Position numbers and translations under genes: made by a program
Assembly (NCBI RefSeq): GCF_043641665.1
Contig: NC_092193.1
Coordinates: 23,413,883 to 23,477,882 of the forward strand
Reading direction: 5' to 3'
Length of the DNA stretch: 64,000 nt
Origin: Enoplosus armatus
Lineage: Eukaryota; Chordata; Actinopteri; Centrarchiformes; Enoplosidae
In this document: piece after piece, positions 11,711-25,140 of the stretch
Layout: each line of letters begins with the position of its first letter
Position numbering within the stretch: position 1 is the stretch's first letter
The notes under the pieces: generated by a model
What the model was told of the DNA's origin: nothing
Database searches by the model: none
What the model saw: only the letters and a program-made list of their open reading frames with translations

Positions 11711-12829
11711 CATCAGCCACCTGCAACATGATCTGTTTGATCATCTGCTCTGTGCTGTTTGTATATGTGTAGCATATAGGGACAACAAACGCAGAAATTT
11801 GCTCTTCAACCTTGTAAAATGACCAGAGAGGAACCCTTGAAAACTTGTACAAGACAGTTTTTACCCCTTGGCGGTCCAAATAATTAGCAGTGATGTATTA
11901 TTTTAAATTATTTATCTATTTATTTTCCTTTATTATATATAGTTTTCCGGGCCAGGGCACATCCATATCATTGCATTTGAATGCACATGGTATTTTTTAC
12001 CATGTACAGTACTGTTTTTTTCACAGTGATTGGCCCATTGGCTTCTACTGAAAACCTCTGTAGCTATTTGTCTAACAGAGTGCAGGCCAGTACATCACAC
12101 CATGTCCATTAACAACCAGACCTTTTAGAAAAATGTTTGTTTGGAGCTATGCTAGCAGCTGGAGGGATGGCAATGTCTGTCTGTCTGCGGATCACTCGGT
12201 CCACCACTTCGGTCCAGACATTCAGGGTGCCCAGAGGATGAATCCTGCAGAGTTAGGTGATCCCAATGCACGTGTTACCTGAGATTTTCGGCTCTGTTTC
12301 AGCGCTCTGCTGTGACTTGACATCTTACCGACACTGATGTTGTCAGCGTCAGCAGTGCTGATGTCAGCATAGTAGTGAAGCATCGTAGGCCTGTTGGACT
12401 GACATCAGCCCTGCACAGCAACACTAAGAGGTACACACACTCCAAATGGAAATAAAGTTTAGAAAGGCATTCTGTTTTCACTTTTGCAAAAGAGCTTATT
12501 TTGAACAGACAAGGAAAACAAACTGCTTGCCAATGTGGTTTAATACCATCATGCATTGCCAAGGTGAGAAACACTTTTTGGAATATGACTGAAATGCTTG
12601 GGAATAGTCATTTCACTCCGTCACATACTTACAGTAGCGCTTTCATTCCTTACATTGCAAAAACCTGATGCTGTAATGTCTGATCCGCATAACAGCCAAC
12701 CGCTGTAAAAAACATCACGTTCACATGTTTAACATCCACACAAACTTTAGCATGTTATCATCTCTCTTTCAGCTAGTAACATTTAAATATGATGCAATCC
12801 AGTCATGCTGACAATGCATGTACGTACCT
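11711..12829. other. no recognised gene
   Basis: Includes possible degraded tail of the LINE to about 11940; nothing else identified. Confidence 0.45.
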
Positions 12830-13145
12830 TTTACGAGCGGCTAAATGAGACTACAGTGGTTGTCACTCCCTAGTCCACCTTTACAGCCTCGTTGTGTTCA
12901 TACTCTATATCTATCCGTCTATATATCTATATCTATCTATATTCTCTTAAAAGTGAAGCTTAGGGGTGGTGACGTTGAAGTCATGCCACCGTGGTGTAGT
13001 TTGTTTATAGCCTAACGCTAGCTTTTTACTTCCGAAATTCCATTCCATCTGCTTTTTGTCGCGGGAACCAGGACGGCACTAACTTCCGGGTTGGCCTACA
13101 AAAAAACGCCATCCCTTCAACAACTCTATTAGCCCAGGATTAAAC
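12830..13145 (-). mobile_element. copy B of the 1040-1680 transposon family, reversed
   Basis: Read on the minus strand it contains TGTAGGCCAACCCGGAAGTTAG, ACTTCAACGTCACCACC, the GATAGATATAG run and CACAACGAGGCTGTAAAGG in the same order as at 1085-1420. It lacks the half that copy C retains. Confidence 0.75.
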
Positions 13146-16100
13146 AGAAACAGGCTCAAATACGTTTACTATGGTCGGACCATAGAGGGTTGGACTTCAT
13201 GCACCACGTTGCACAACATCACATTTCTAATATTGTAAGGTGAGCATCACATGTTCTTTAGAATCAATGTCTCGAGTATCGCGCACACATTCAGGAGCTA
13301 CTGTTACTACCAGTAGTGGATGCAAAAGTATTGCAACAACAAACGCAGGTCACAGTATTTAAGTATTGAAAAAATCCACAATGGCACTATTTTGTTTTTT
13401 AATGACATCTCTTACCAAAAGTCAATGTTGTTTTGTTGTTACTAAAAGGAGCCTCAACCATGACCATAATTGTTCCCAACCCTAACCCAGTAGTCTTAGT
13501 TGTATTAACTTAACCACACCTCAGTCAAATGGGTTAGTGGGCGTGAAATCAAAAGTAATACATGTTGTTAGACAACTGGTTTTGTCTATTATCAGGATGT
13601 GTTGAAAAGGCACCACAGAGTTTATATGTATAGATGTATAGATGGAGGTACTTTCATAACCACTCAAATGGCTGCTAGAGGACCTCTGGAGGATATTTCT
13701 TCCTGTATCCCGATGTTTCCTTTACTCTTGTCCGAGCTTGACCAGACAGAAGTCTGGTTGTGCGAGACTGAGGGGACCGGATGCCGCCCCACGGGGTCTA
13801 CTGAGAGCCAATATTTTCACACGTGTGACTTTTTTAGTAACTGTGTGTCTGTCTGTGTTTTTGTTGTTTGTGTGCACGTTGTGTCTTTCCCTAGACAACT
13901 GGAGTTAATGAGGAACCAGTTATACAGAGATGTCAATCACTTCCAGCTAGCGACAACTCAACAATGATGGGGAAATAAAGGAGGTGAGTGAGCATGGACT
14001 AACCTCACTATCTGAATCATCATATTCTACCTTCATGAGGTTCGGACTTAATCCATACAAAATACTCTCCAAAACTAGACACATTGGACTCTCTGTCTAG
14101 AAACCATCATCCCCGCCTCCATCATGTTTCACTGGGAGGGAGAGCGTCGTACATGTTAAACAGTACTTTGGCTTCTCTGGTGTCATTTCCTCAGTCTGAC
14201 TCGGCAGAACGTGGTGTATAATAATCTAAGGCAAAAAGATTCTCGTCCCAAGTCTTTCGGCTCCACAGATGCCAGATTTATATGGGAATTTACCAATTCT
14301 AAGCAAAGCACCGAGTGTTTCCCAGTGAGCAATACATTCCCTGGAGCTCTCCAGCAGCCCGTAGCAGAGAAAGTGTTGATCAGGTGATTGGAATCTCACC
14401 AGTGAAGCTATGGAGCTCACTCAGTTATACCTCACTACCCTGCCTACTCTGTTTATAGAGTACTATCACCTCTGTAGTGGCACTCTGCCTGCTGGAGTAT
14501 AGTATTCAGCAGCTTGGACTAGCATTACTCTTAATTTGCTGCCATCAGCCTGAAAACGGGTTCCATGAATTTAACAGGCAAAAACGTAACCCAGAACACT
14601 CAAAGGTTAGCTCACGCCAGTACCATCTGCTGGCTATGCTTTTTTCGCAGTAACCTACACCAGCGCTGGAGTTGTGAAACACCCCAAAACACTCTCCGAG
14701 TGTTCACGCCTGAGTGCAGTAGCGCTCTCAATTGTCCCTGTTTGGCAGGCAAACACAGAGATCACTTGAATATCCAAGTGTTTCTTTTTCCTGGTATGTT
14801 TTTTTAATATTGAAGTCTGAAATCTTGTGTCGATGACTCTTATTAGTTCAGCCACGAACTAATAATAATAATAATTGCTTTTGATGCTACAGTACCTATC
14901 CTCTGTTAGGTCCACACAAATCAGAAATACCTATAAAACACATCACTCACTGAGTGTCAGAGGATAGTTTTTGGCCTGAATATTGACTGAATATTGACTG
15001 GACTGACCGGACACTTTACAATGTCATGTCCACAAGAACAAATATTCTTTTTTTGAATGGAGAGAGTACCAGTGCAACACCCAGAGAGTGTTGCTTTATG
15101 TGTTGTTCTTGTTGCTTGGCAAGCAAGCGTCTTCAAGGTCTCTATAGTGAGTCCTTTAGAGTTAGTCGGCCCTAAAAGGGTTTTGTTTGCACAGTTCAAC
15201 CTACAGGAGTTTCTGAAAGGCTCCTTGTAGCGTGGTTTGTGCTGCCACGGAGGAAATTAATCCGAAAAGTTAACTTCAGTGCAGAAATGGACTGTGGACT
15301 AAATCATCTGTCAAACAGCCAAGAGCTACCGCTGTCACAGGTGACGAGAAGCTCGGAAAGACAAAGTCACCATCTGAAAAAAGAAATTTGACAGCTTCCA
15401 AAAACCTGACAGGAGAGTGCTCGAAGTCTGGGACTGATAGACAAACTACACAAATGTGGGATTTACATTCTGCTTTAATGGGATTATTTGGGTTGGTGTT
15501 TGAAATCAGGGCCTATAGGGTAATAGCTACCTGCTACCAAAATGAGCTTTCAGGTTTAATAGCTAATCAGTCAGCGATCGAGAGGAACAAAATGGCCACT
15601 TCTTACATCAGTTCTCTGTGATAGTAATATCTCGGAGTATGGCTGGACATCCTCGAGAGTAGATCAGGTAGCTAGAATGCAACCACACACTATGTTGTCG
15701 TAGCTGCCATTTTGGTTAGCTAGCTGCGAGGGCACTGTGAGTGTCAGACTGTCGGGTGTCTGCTAGGCCAGCCTTGACCTGTTAGTAAGGTTTTTGAAGA
15801 ACAGCTTCAGTGCCCCCTTGTCAATTATGTTTCTACACTCAGCCATTCAGGTATGTCTTTTAATTGGTCACCAGGCCGTACATGACATGTGCACCAACCC
15901 CAAGCTGCAATCAGCCCAACCTGCCTTGTCTACCTTGGTTGGCCAAGTCACGGTTAAACCCTTAATTCATCTGAGACACATAACTAGTTTTGGTGTGAAT
16001 TATCTATGGATGCAGAAATGCTGTAGAAACAAGCCGAAGGCATGAGTCTACTGTGGTTTATGAGGAATATGACAGGGGAAGATAGGTGTTAAAGATATGA

Positions 16101-16290
16101 TTCACGCTTCTTTCACAGTCAGCTGGTCGTTTCGGTCCCCACCTCCTTCACACATCCCACCACTGAGCTGTTCCTTTCGATCTGTCTGTATATTGTAGGC
16201 TCCACAGGCATGCACGAACCTAGGATTTAATTTCTGAGTTAAAGAGAGCAGCTCTGCAGCTCTGTGCAGCAGGGAAGCAGGTACTGAGAT

Positions 16291-16323
<33 letters not shown>

Positions 16324-17825
16324 GAGACAGGGAGAAGCAGGTTAAGCCCACGCTCTTCTCTTCTCTTCTCAACCCTGCTCTAAAGGCTGAGTTGAATCAT
16401 AACAGTCAGTGGGCGAAAAGAAAGAGGAAAAAAAAAAAAATTCCTCTCCACGCAGATTCTGACGTACATCTCTAGTCGATTGGGGGTCGTATGGATGGAA
16501 TGATGGGAGAAAAGGGAAGAGAGGGAGGGATGGAGAGGGAGCTTTTGATAGCCTCCAGCAGTGCTTAGTCTCTCCCTCTCCCTCTCTCCATGGTATTTTA
16601 ATGGCTGATTTGTATCTTCATAAAATCTATCCAGCTGGATAAAATCCTCACGACTTCCTTCAGTACAGAAGTAGAGTTCAGTCAGAAACGCTTGCGTCAA
16701 GGAATTAACTGTTTGTGGCTAATTGCTCTCGCGTTAGATTTGGCAGTGAAGGCTCTTCTCGGGGAGGGAGCTCTCAAAGAATCCAAAGCAGCAAGAGGGA
16801 CAAACTAATCCCCCCGGCATCAACACTGGGTTCTTACAGAATTCAGAGATAGCTGAAAACATATAGTACACTGAGTCAAAGCAAGTCAGTTGACATTTAA
16901 TGATAACACCGTGGCATTCTGCAAAACGCCCAGCAACAACTGCACTTCCTTAGAAAACTTAACTGGTTTGGCATTTGTGGAACACTCATGACACCTTTCT
17001 ACATGTCACTCCTTATCTTTCCTACTACTGCTTTGTCTGATAATCTCTCTACATGCGACAAGAACAGTTAGTTGGCTAATGTTACGCCGTGGTGCAGATT
17101 AAATTGTACTTTCGGCTCAGTCTCTATTTTGGTGAATTAAAAAAAAAGCTGTATAACTGGGCATGGTGGATGTGCATGGCTCTTCTTGTTTGGTCTAAGC
17201 AACATAGTACTTCATCCAGCATATCAAGGAATTGAAACACCCCACGGTCTTGTAATCTTTAAACCTCCTCACATGCTTGGCAGAGTAGGTAAAAGACCAA
17301 AAAAAAAAAAAAAGAATATTGATGATTATAGCAAGACCTTTTTCATTAGCAGACACTCTCTTAGTCGATAGTTGACTCAAATTCAAGTGTGAATGAAAAT
17401 AAAGTTTACAACCATTACAACTTTTACAGCAGAATACAATAACTCATAACACTTTAAAACCATAAAACATCATTCTAGTATCCCTAATAGTCCTTGGTTC
17501 TTCTACCTCTAGGCATTCTTGATCACATCATATTTATTATTTGAAAATGAACCGACCTAACGGCACATTCATTACTATCAAGGGCAATACTGGAGCCATT
17601 ATACACGCAATAGATTATAGGAATCTCCATACCGATGAAAATCATTAGAAAAAGGAATCAAACCAAGGATTTTCTAGAGATTGAACACTCTCTACCGTGA
17701 GCAGCTTAACTAGGCAATAACCTTCACCAGCAGAATCTGAATCATCATCTGAATAATTGTATATTGCAAGAGGAAGGGTAGGTTGACTAGTAGATTTTGA
17801 TCAGGGGACATCTGAAAAGTTTTAG
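13146..17825. other. no recognised gene
   Basis: Apart from the (GA)n tract, 4.7 kb with no family-like reading frame. Small features are a tandem GAATATTGACT pair at 14978-15000, an AATAATAATAAT run at 14861 and A/T homopolymers at 16429 and 17300. Confidence 0.5.
16290..16331. repeat. (GA)n microsatellite
   Basis: GA units with two GACA interruptions. Confidence 0.95.
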
Positions 17826-18165
17826 GTCTCAATTCAATTCAATTTTCAATTCAATTTTATTTGTATAGCGCCAAATCACAACAAAGGTAATCTCATGACA
17901 CTTTAGAGCAGGTCTGGACCGACTCTTTACAATATTATTTCAGAGGCCCAGCAGTTTCCACCATAAGCAAGCACTTTGGCGACAGTGGCAAGGAAAAACT
18001 TCCCTTTAAGCGGCAGAAACCTCAAGCAGACGGTCATCTGCTTTGTCAATAGCTTCTGGTCTACATCAGTACTACTGTTATCTCCATCACAAAAACAAAA
18101 CGCCCAGAAGAGGATCCCCAAGGCCACAATTAAGTCACCTTATTATATCAACCTTCAGCAGATTC
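17826..18165. mobile_element. interspersed repeat of a class abundant in fish
   Basis: It opens with repeated AATTCAATT and TTTATTTGTATAGCGCCAAATC, then the GGTCTGGACCGACTCTTTACA and GTGGCAAGGAAAAACTTCCC blocks. These blocks occur together in a very common teleost repeat. Length and orientation are uncertain. Small open frames on both strands are chance. Confidence 0.65.
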
Positions 18166-18779
18166 AGTAAATTGGTCGCTAAAACAACACCGGTCAGATC
18201 CTTCCCATTTTGCTTTGGTGAATGGAACTGGAGTTAACATTGGTGAGTCATATGAGGATGGCATTTGTTGACACATTTTTGGCACTGGCATAATCTACTA
18301 TCCTTTGCATAGCTAGATTAGCTGTATCAGCTGTAACAGTTTGATCCCACGGTGGTGCTTCTGTCCGAGCACTCTGGTACATAAAAGTAGGATAGTTGTC
18401 GGTGTTGGCAGTAAGCCAGCCGTGCGCTCTGATGACAGTCTCTTGTTGTTATGCGGGAGGACAAAGGTCACTTGACCTGCGCTACATGGAGACATTCCTC
18501 CGGAATGGCACCGCCCATGCCCTCGCTTCCCTTGTTTGGGTCTCTCCTGCACGTTGTGGCATAGATCCGGTTAAGCGGTTCTTACAGTAAACAGCACTTG
18601 GTAGTTATATCCTCCTAGCAGAGACAGAAAGCTTCATCTAGTGATTTCACAAACACAAAATTTCCTGTCGCCTCTTATCCAGGCTCTGGCAGGCTGGCAG
18701 CCGCCTGTAGATGACACTCTCTCAGAAGGGTAGTCAGAGCTAGCACGTAGTCAATCATTCCTCTGACCAAAGGAGGGTA

Positions 18780-19275
18780 GCTCCCTGAGATGTCATTGGC
18801 GGGCTTGCACCTGGTCTCCCCAAATAGGTCTCCCCATTAACACTTCATGTGGACTTAGCCGTGGAATTCTGTTAGGTGTACTTCTGATGGCATATAGTAC
18901 CAAGGGTAAAGCTTAGTATAGGTAAAGCCTCTGGCCATCTCAAACCAGTTGTTTGTATAGGCTTGGTTAGCTTTTCCTTAGCTGTGCCATTCATTCTCTC
19001 TATCTGCCCTGAGCTCTTAGGTCGATAAGGAACATGCTACTTTCAATCCATCCCTAACACTCTGCTCAGCTGTTGGGTGACTTTAGAAATAAAAGGTTTC
19101 CCTTTGTCGCTATTAATTCCCTGTGGAACACTGACTCTGGGAATTTTCGTTCATCCGCCATTTTGCCACTTTGTCTTCTTCCTGTAGGGAAAGCCTCAAC
19201 CTACTTTGAACACGTATCTACAACAACCAGGAGATATTTATATATCTGACTTGGAGGCCCTTAGACGGTCATGTT
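18780..19275 (-). pseudogene. endogenous retrovirus pol remnant (integrase core)
   Basis: Read on the minus strand, with stops and frameshifts, this stretch matches a retroviral integrase catalytic core. A segment near 18990-19020 reads [13 protein letters not shown] and includes the glutamate of the D,D-35-E triad; FISKVTQQLSRVLG lies just before it and a degraded region around 19170-19260 corresponds to the part before the second aspartate. Downstream, near 18790-18860, is a part typical of the end of the core. No LTRs, no intact gag, pol or env, and no long open frame are present. It is an old, dead copy; the gamma/epsilon-type affinity is a guess. The neighbouring 18300-18600 sequence may belong to the same element but I cannot assign it. 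Confidence 0.7.
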
Positions 19276-19469
19276 TTACAGACTCTATAAGCACTATAAA
19301 CATAAATATTGGAAAGAATAGTTGCTTCATAGATCTGCGATCCGCACTCGTTTTGAGTGGCATTGACAGCGTGAAACATGGCCAATACTAGCGACATGAA
19401 AGAACAATTAAAACCCAATTGAAACAAATTCCCAACAAATTCCTTCCATTTTCCCCTGTAGATGGGTTA

Positions 19470-19690
19470 GATGGCCAAGGCGACTTTTGTTGTTTCTACT
19501 TCTTCTTCTCTTGACTGGCGGCTTACGGCAATGCGTGTAGCCTATACCGCCAACTTCTGACGAAACTGCGCTTTGCATCCAGCCTAGTTTATTCGTTCCA
19601 AACCAGTTGATGGAAACGCACCTAATTCACATTTCTTTTTTGCGACCTTTCAAAAGTTCTCTTCAAATTCGCTTGACAATTCAATGGAAA
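19470..19690. mobile_element. interspersed repeat related to 42830-42915
   Basis: CTTTTGTTGTTTCTACTTCTTCTTC followed by GGCGGCTTACGGCAATGCG and ACCGCCAACTTCTG is a diverged relative of the reverse complement of 42830-42915. The downstream TGATGGAAACGCACCTAATTC block belongs to the same type of teleost repeat. Confidence 0.5.
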
Positions 19691-22600
19691 CACGGCCCAT
19701 AATGGTGTTTGTAGTTCAAGGGAAGTCTGAAATGGGTCTCAACAGTCCGACAGAATCAACATCCATTCTCCAGTCTCAGACAAGGAATGTCAACCGACCT
19801 AGAGGAGGCTGTGTGTGTGTGTGTCCTGTTGCTGATAAGAGTGTGTGTGTGTGCGTGGGCGTGTGTGTGCTATATATTTCAGCCAGATAATACTACTTAA
19901 TGAGACAGTAAGTTGCTCTACAGTAATCACTTACTGGTCATTCATACAAAAGTCCATGTTTCATTTGAACCCCAGCTACACATAGTTGTAACACTGACGG
20001 AGATTTAGAAACTGTCTTTAACCCTGTAAAGACACAAGAAATAAAGATTCTTTTTTTGACAGCATTTTAAAAGAGTGTGCAACTTTAATTGTTAATATAT
20101 TTGCATATATCAATTTCTGTATCATATGATACATCCTGTCTTGTATGGCAATTTAACTCAATTGGGCTGTCTTTTAGAAACAAAAGTATACATTTTTTTC
20201 TCTCTTTTCTTTTTCACAAATATAAGTGTAAAAATTCTACTCTCCTCTACTTTTACTCTTTCCTTAGCTGTAGGTGTTTGGACCTTTTTTAAATTCTTCC
20301 TGCTCTCATTCTTAGAGTCGTTGGACCTGCTTGTCGTGGGACCCCATAATAAGGTTGATTACTTACAGATCTGCAGTGATGGATGGCTGTTGGAATACAT
20401 GTAACAGATCCAATAGATCTCCTAGGTTTCTGAAAACTTGTTAGATTAAGGCGGCTTCAATTATACATAACAACACAATTTTTAGCTTAGGGTTGAGCCC
20501 TCACTGGCTTTTTTTCAACAGAAATTACATTACATTAAAGAAGTAATAACACCATGTCACCGGACCTTTTAAGGGTAATGGCAGCAGCATGAACATACAA
20601 GATATCTCTGTATTCAACTGTAGGTAGGCTAGTGCATAAACAAGCTTTACTCTAAGTCCTGGAGTTTTGTAGGAGATGTAACAATATTCCTAAGTACCAG
20701 TTGGCGCCTCACTTAAGGCATGGGTAGGTATGGTAAGGTCAATTTGTACTCAATGAAACTGTCAGTATAATCTGTAAATGAATGAAATATGTCTGGAGAT
20801 CATCAAGGCAGACTGTAACCTGGACAAACCTGAATAATAGTGGTGGGTCGAATGGTGTATAAGACAGTATCATCAGCATGATAGTGGACAATATTGGGTC
20901 CGAGCAGTTTATTTCCCCCATTTTCTTTTACAGTTTAAGTACTTGTACTTTTCTCGGGTATTTCCATTTTATCATTGATATAACTCTACTCTACATTTCA
21001 GGGAGAACTATTGTACTTTTTACTCCAACTGAATAGTTTGGGGGAAGGGCTATGCCTTTGATAGGATGGATTTCCATGAAAGGTGGCTCAGACATTAATC
21101 TTTCTCTCCCTACGTTTCGTGATCCTTTTACTTTTCTTCTAGTGCCATCATCAGGCCAGAATGTCAATACTTTACGACCAAATACCTGCAAAACTAATGA
21201 CACTACTATTTGCCCCAGCTGTACTTTGGCAGTATCCCAAATTCATACTAATTCATACTAATTCTATAGTGTTTTGGCAGTTATTAAAGAAAAATATCAA
21301 CATACTTTACGCTAAAAGGAAATAATACAATATGTGTGATGTTGGCTGTTAATCAAACTGCAATTTTGAAATGCCACTGAAATGACACCACCAACCACAA
21401 TTCGTCTTTTCTGTTTCCCAGCTGTGACTAGCTCCTAGATTTTCCTTTGTGTATTGTATCGTGGAAGAATAGTGTGCATAAACACACGCACACACACACC
21501 GTCTGATTTGAGTGCTCTTTATTTTGTCACTTGTCTCGTGTGAACACACTACGTAAGACCTGCTAGAAATCAGTATGCAGTTTGACTTAGCCACTAGTGT
21601 GGATGTAGACTCTTAAATAAAAAGCTTCAAGCCTCGTGTCTTTTTGACACAGGGCAAGAAAAGAGCACTCCAAATTTTTTTGGAGTGCTGGGTGCTTAAT
21701 TTTCAACTTGTCAGTTCTTCCATGAAGATTTCATACTCACCAACTGACAATGGAATCCACATTAGGGGTGTTTTTGTCCTGGTCCTGGTTTTATATTCCT
21801 GCAGCTTAATTAACTGCAGCTAAGAGAACCCAGTTCCTGAGTAGACAACTAGATTGACCAGTACGGCACTGGGACTGGGAGCCACTTTTAATAGAAACGT
21901 TGCATAATGCAGCCGTAACCCGTCTCCTCTCCTTCATGTGTGCTGGATCTAACAAGTGAAAGCACTAAGCAACCAGTGCATGGCCTGCCTTCTCCATGTA
22001 AAACACCAGCATTCATAATGTTGTGCGCACTCCATGTTTAGACCTTGTGAGAGACGCAGTGATATAAATATCCTAGAGCAGATGAAGAGGACTCACTCAG
22101 CACCAACAGTCCTCAACTACAGCAGGTTACAGCGACTTTACAGGCACATATCCTGTCCTCCATTCAGTCTGACACAAGCCACGAACAAAAATCATGAATG
22201 TATTTATTCTTCAAACAATCGTAATCAAGTTCCAGTTGATCACAAGCATGTTTAAAGGGAATTTACAGTCAAAAGGGGAAAGCACAAAGGCTTACTTAGA
22301 TCCGGCGAAGCAGCTGTCAGTCACACCAGGTCTATCTCAGTTGAAGGTCAGGTGGGTTTGTTATGTCCCAAGGTTGTCTGGGGAGTTGTACATGCAGTGA
22401 ACGGAGTTTGTGGAAGCAAGAATCTCAGTAAAAAAACAAACAAAACAGAGAAGTCTTAGGCAGGCTGAGTCAACCAGGAATCCTGCGGGAGGGGGCGTAC
22501 AGTAGCTGCAGTGATTAATCCAGTGAAGTGCTCAAACTGAAGGTGCAGTCGCACCAAAAGTCCTTCCCCGGTCATTTCAATAAGTACGGGTGTCTTCGTT

Positions 22601-22693
22601 CTTCGTAGGGCTCAATCCGATCAGACACTGAACTGTGAAGTCGCAAGCCTCGTCAATATCCAGCCAGTTTATACTGGTGTTTTTAATATTTGT
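19691..22693. other. no recognised gene
   Basis: Short GT runs at 19811-19870, a twofold AATTCATACT repeat at 21240-21260, otherwise unremarkable AT-rich DNA. Confidence 0.5.
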
Positions 22694-23312
22694 TAGGGGT
22701 GAGCATCTCCCCCTTATAAGACGACCCGATACATGTCTAGACACGCGGGCTACGATAGGTTTCAGGGAGGATTCATTTTAATACAGAACGATTCAGTGTG
22801 ATACGATGCGATCTGACACAGCTCTTAACATTTGTTTAACGTTCATTTTCCATTTGAAATTAAAATAAGCCAGTTCTAAAAAAGTAGCATCGCTTACCTT
22901 CAAATAGATACTGTATATTTCATAAAAGACCAGGGAATCCCAAGTGTTTCTGTTTGCTCAAACAGACCGACAACAAATTATGTAACAACAAGCAACGTTC
23001 ACAATGAGCACCAGTGGCCTACGCAACGCGTTTCCTCGAACAAGACTCCAAAGTCTTTGAAGGAGAGCTACGAGGATACCTACGTTATTATCTCGCTGTT
23101 TTCAGCAGCTGTCGAAACAGCGACGACCACAGACAGGGTCGCTCGTTAGACCGGAACACCCGCATGGGTTTCACCAGGTGAGTGTTGAGATATGTCCTCC
23201 TACTGCTGTACTAAATCGCTGTTCTACAGACCTTACAGATGGCCAGACCTTTGTCCAGTTTTCCTCACTTATGAAATACAAACGTCTTCCAAACTTTAGA
23301 TTTGATGGTGCG
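22694..23312. mobile_element. truncated second copy of the 3101-3905 hAT element
   Basis: It begins TAGGGGTGAGCATCTCCC and later carries TCACCAGGTGAGTGTTGAGATATG and the TTTAGATTTGATGGTG segment in the same order as 3101-3905. The right terminus (GCACCCCTA) is missing, so it ends inside the family sequence near 23312. Diverged at many positions, hence an old insertion. Confidence 0.7.
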
Positions 23313-23758
23313 CTGCAAACCCCATGTCGGACAAGTTTTATGTCTGTGTGACTGTCTGATTTGATTGTCCTGTGCACGCAGGGCGGCCCACGCAAAAGAG
23401 AGTGGACTGCTTTCAGCGGACCAACACTCGTAATAAAGGTTGAATGACTGAATACATATAGGCACGCTGTTGTTCTGCAATGCAAAGGAAGTTGGAGAGG
23501 TACTCCCACCTGCAAAAATGTAAAATAAATTGCTTGTGGTGGTGAGGCATAGATGTGGTAGGAGTGAGGAAAGTAACCTCTGACGGTATCTGACAGCTGG
23601 ACGACATAAGACGCCAAGCATCTGCACCGGTATTGTGGCTCACATCCAAACACATCCAGTGTGCGTTAGGAAAAGCCTCGAGCCTCAGCTGTTCACATTC
23701 AGTGGTTTCTATGTTACTGACTGAATGTATACTTTTAGCATCCAAATGGCAATACATT

Positions 23759-23759
<1 letters not shown>

Positions 23760-23792
<33 letters not shown>
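23760..23792. repeat. (TG)n microsatellite
   Basis: About 16 uninterrupted GT units. A complementary (AC)n tract of nearly the same length lies 190 bases downstream. Confidence 0.98.
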
Positions 23793-23794
<2 letters not shown>

Positions 23795-23979
23795 CCATGT
23801 GGCTCTAACTGGAAGGACAGAGCTAAATGATGTGGAATGCAGGAGCATAATGAGTGTTTTCCATTTTCAATTTCTGTTCACTCATGTCTGTTTCACATAC
23901 TGCTGTGGTTACCATGGTGACACATCCTTTCTCTTTTCTGGTAATGTGTAAGGCAGGGAGAGAGAGAAAGACAGCACAC

Positions 23980-23980
<1 letters not shown>

Positions 23981-24012
<32 letters not shown>
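23981..24012. repeat. (AC)n microsatellite
   Basis: About 16 AC units, the reverse complement of the tract at 23760-23792. Confidence 0.98.
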
Positions 24013-24014
<2 letters not shown>

Positions 24015-24334
24015 GTTTGTTGCAATATGTGACATGTTTTTGCTTCCCAGCGGATGGTCACATGGCGGCCATGTTTGATTTATGTTATGCAAGTGGGAAA
24101 CCCTGAAGATGACGCAGTCGATTCAAACTCAGACAGTGTGATGAAACAAAATATTTAAAATATTTGAGTGATTTTACAATCACTATAAAATAGTTCTTGG
24201 ACTGGGAATTTCATTTATATATTTTACTGTAGTTTTCAACTATACAACCAGCAGAGCTGTAAAAAGGGTGCAAGAATCTGTCCATGACCAACACTTGGCC
24301 AAAGACACGTTATGCGGGACACGAAAGGATTTCC

Positions 24335-24560
24335 ATGAAGTTCGATGTGTGTTCGAAGCGCTTTATAGATCAGGTCTCATTCACCCATTCACACACACAT
24401 TCACACACCGATGGCTGCCACGCAAGGTGCTGGCCACCATCAGGGAGCAACTTAGGGTTCAGTGTCTTGCTCGAGGACACTGCAAGACGTGGACGTTGGG
24501 GGGAAGCCGGGGATCGAACCCCCAACCCGCTATACCCTGCGGTTGCTGCCATCCGTACAA
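24335..24560 (-). mobile_element. tRNA-related SINE, minus strand
   Basis: The minus strand carries a B box (GGTTCGATCC, around 24510-24521) followed by the GTGTCCTCGAGCAAGACACTG and ...AAGTTGCTCCCTGATGG blocks, then GTGTGTGAATGTGTGTGTGAATGGG and AAAGCGCTTCG, the usual tail of a widespread fish SINE. A related copy is on the plus strand at 25022-25135. Confidence 0.75.
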
Positions 24561-25021
24561 AATACCCTTTATTAGACAAGGAATATCAACATCTACAGCG
24601 CTGGTCATTACAGTTACTTAGGGTGAACCTTTTCCCCCAGCTCCACCCTAAAAACTTAGTTTAGCCCCACTACTGGTAAGGCTATGGAAACGGCAAAGCT
24701 ATCAGTATATTGCTTGATACTCCCAACAGCCCACAATATGAAAGTGTCTCTGTGCAACACTAGCAGGGTGATAGACTTCCAGGCCTCCAGCATGAAAGTG
24801 GTGCTGTACGGCAGTGTGTGCTGGCACAAAGAGCAGCAGCAGCAGTATGCTGCAAAGGGTTGTAAAAATTTCAGTTCACCTCTGAGATCCATCAGCCTCC
24901 ACACCAACAAAATCACATCGGAGGTCACCCGAGGAGAAACTCTCGTTCAGTCCTCATAACGTCGGCGTTTTCTTTGGTAGGTGGCTCAACCAACTCCATT
25001 TATGGGTGCATGCTCAGCACT

Positions 25022-25140
25022 GTCACGCGGGAGGGTAGAGCAGGGTAGAGTGGGTTTGAGGAGGGGGGGTCCGATTCCGGCTCCCACCGACTGAACCAAC
25101 CCGAAACCCAAGTTGCTCCCAATGGAGAGAAGTCCATTTA
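25022..25140 (+). mobile_element. tRNA-related SINE fragment, plus strand
   Basis: GGGTAGAG, a B box-like GGTCCGATTCCGGCTCCC and CCCAAGTTGCTCCCAATGG follow in the order expected for the family seen at 24335-24560, without the tail. Confidence 0.6.

Noticed and set aside
18313..18552. Minus-strand frame next to the integrase relic, as possible env or gag
   Set aside because: No recognisable retroviral motif; left unassigned.
23171..23757. Three overlapping minus-strand frames of 114-160 codons
   Set aside because: They overlap in different frames, partly lie in a transposon copy, and show no family motifs or splice support.
24505..24525. tRNA gene suggested by a B box (GGTTCGATCC) on the minus strand
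   Set aside because: No cloverleaf, and the flanks match a known type of fish SINE. The same applies to 5883, 25070 and 34349.
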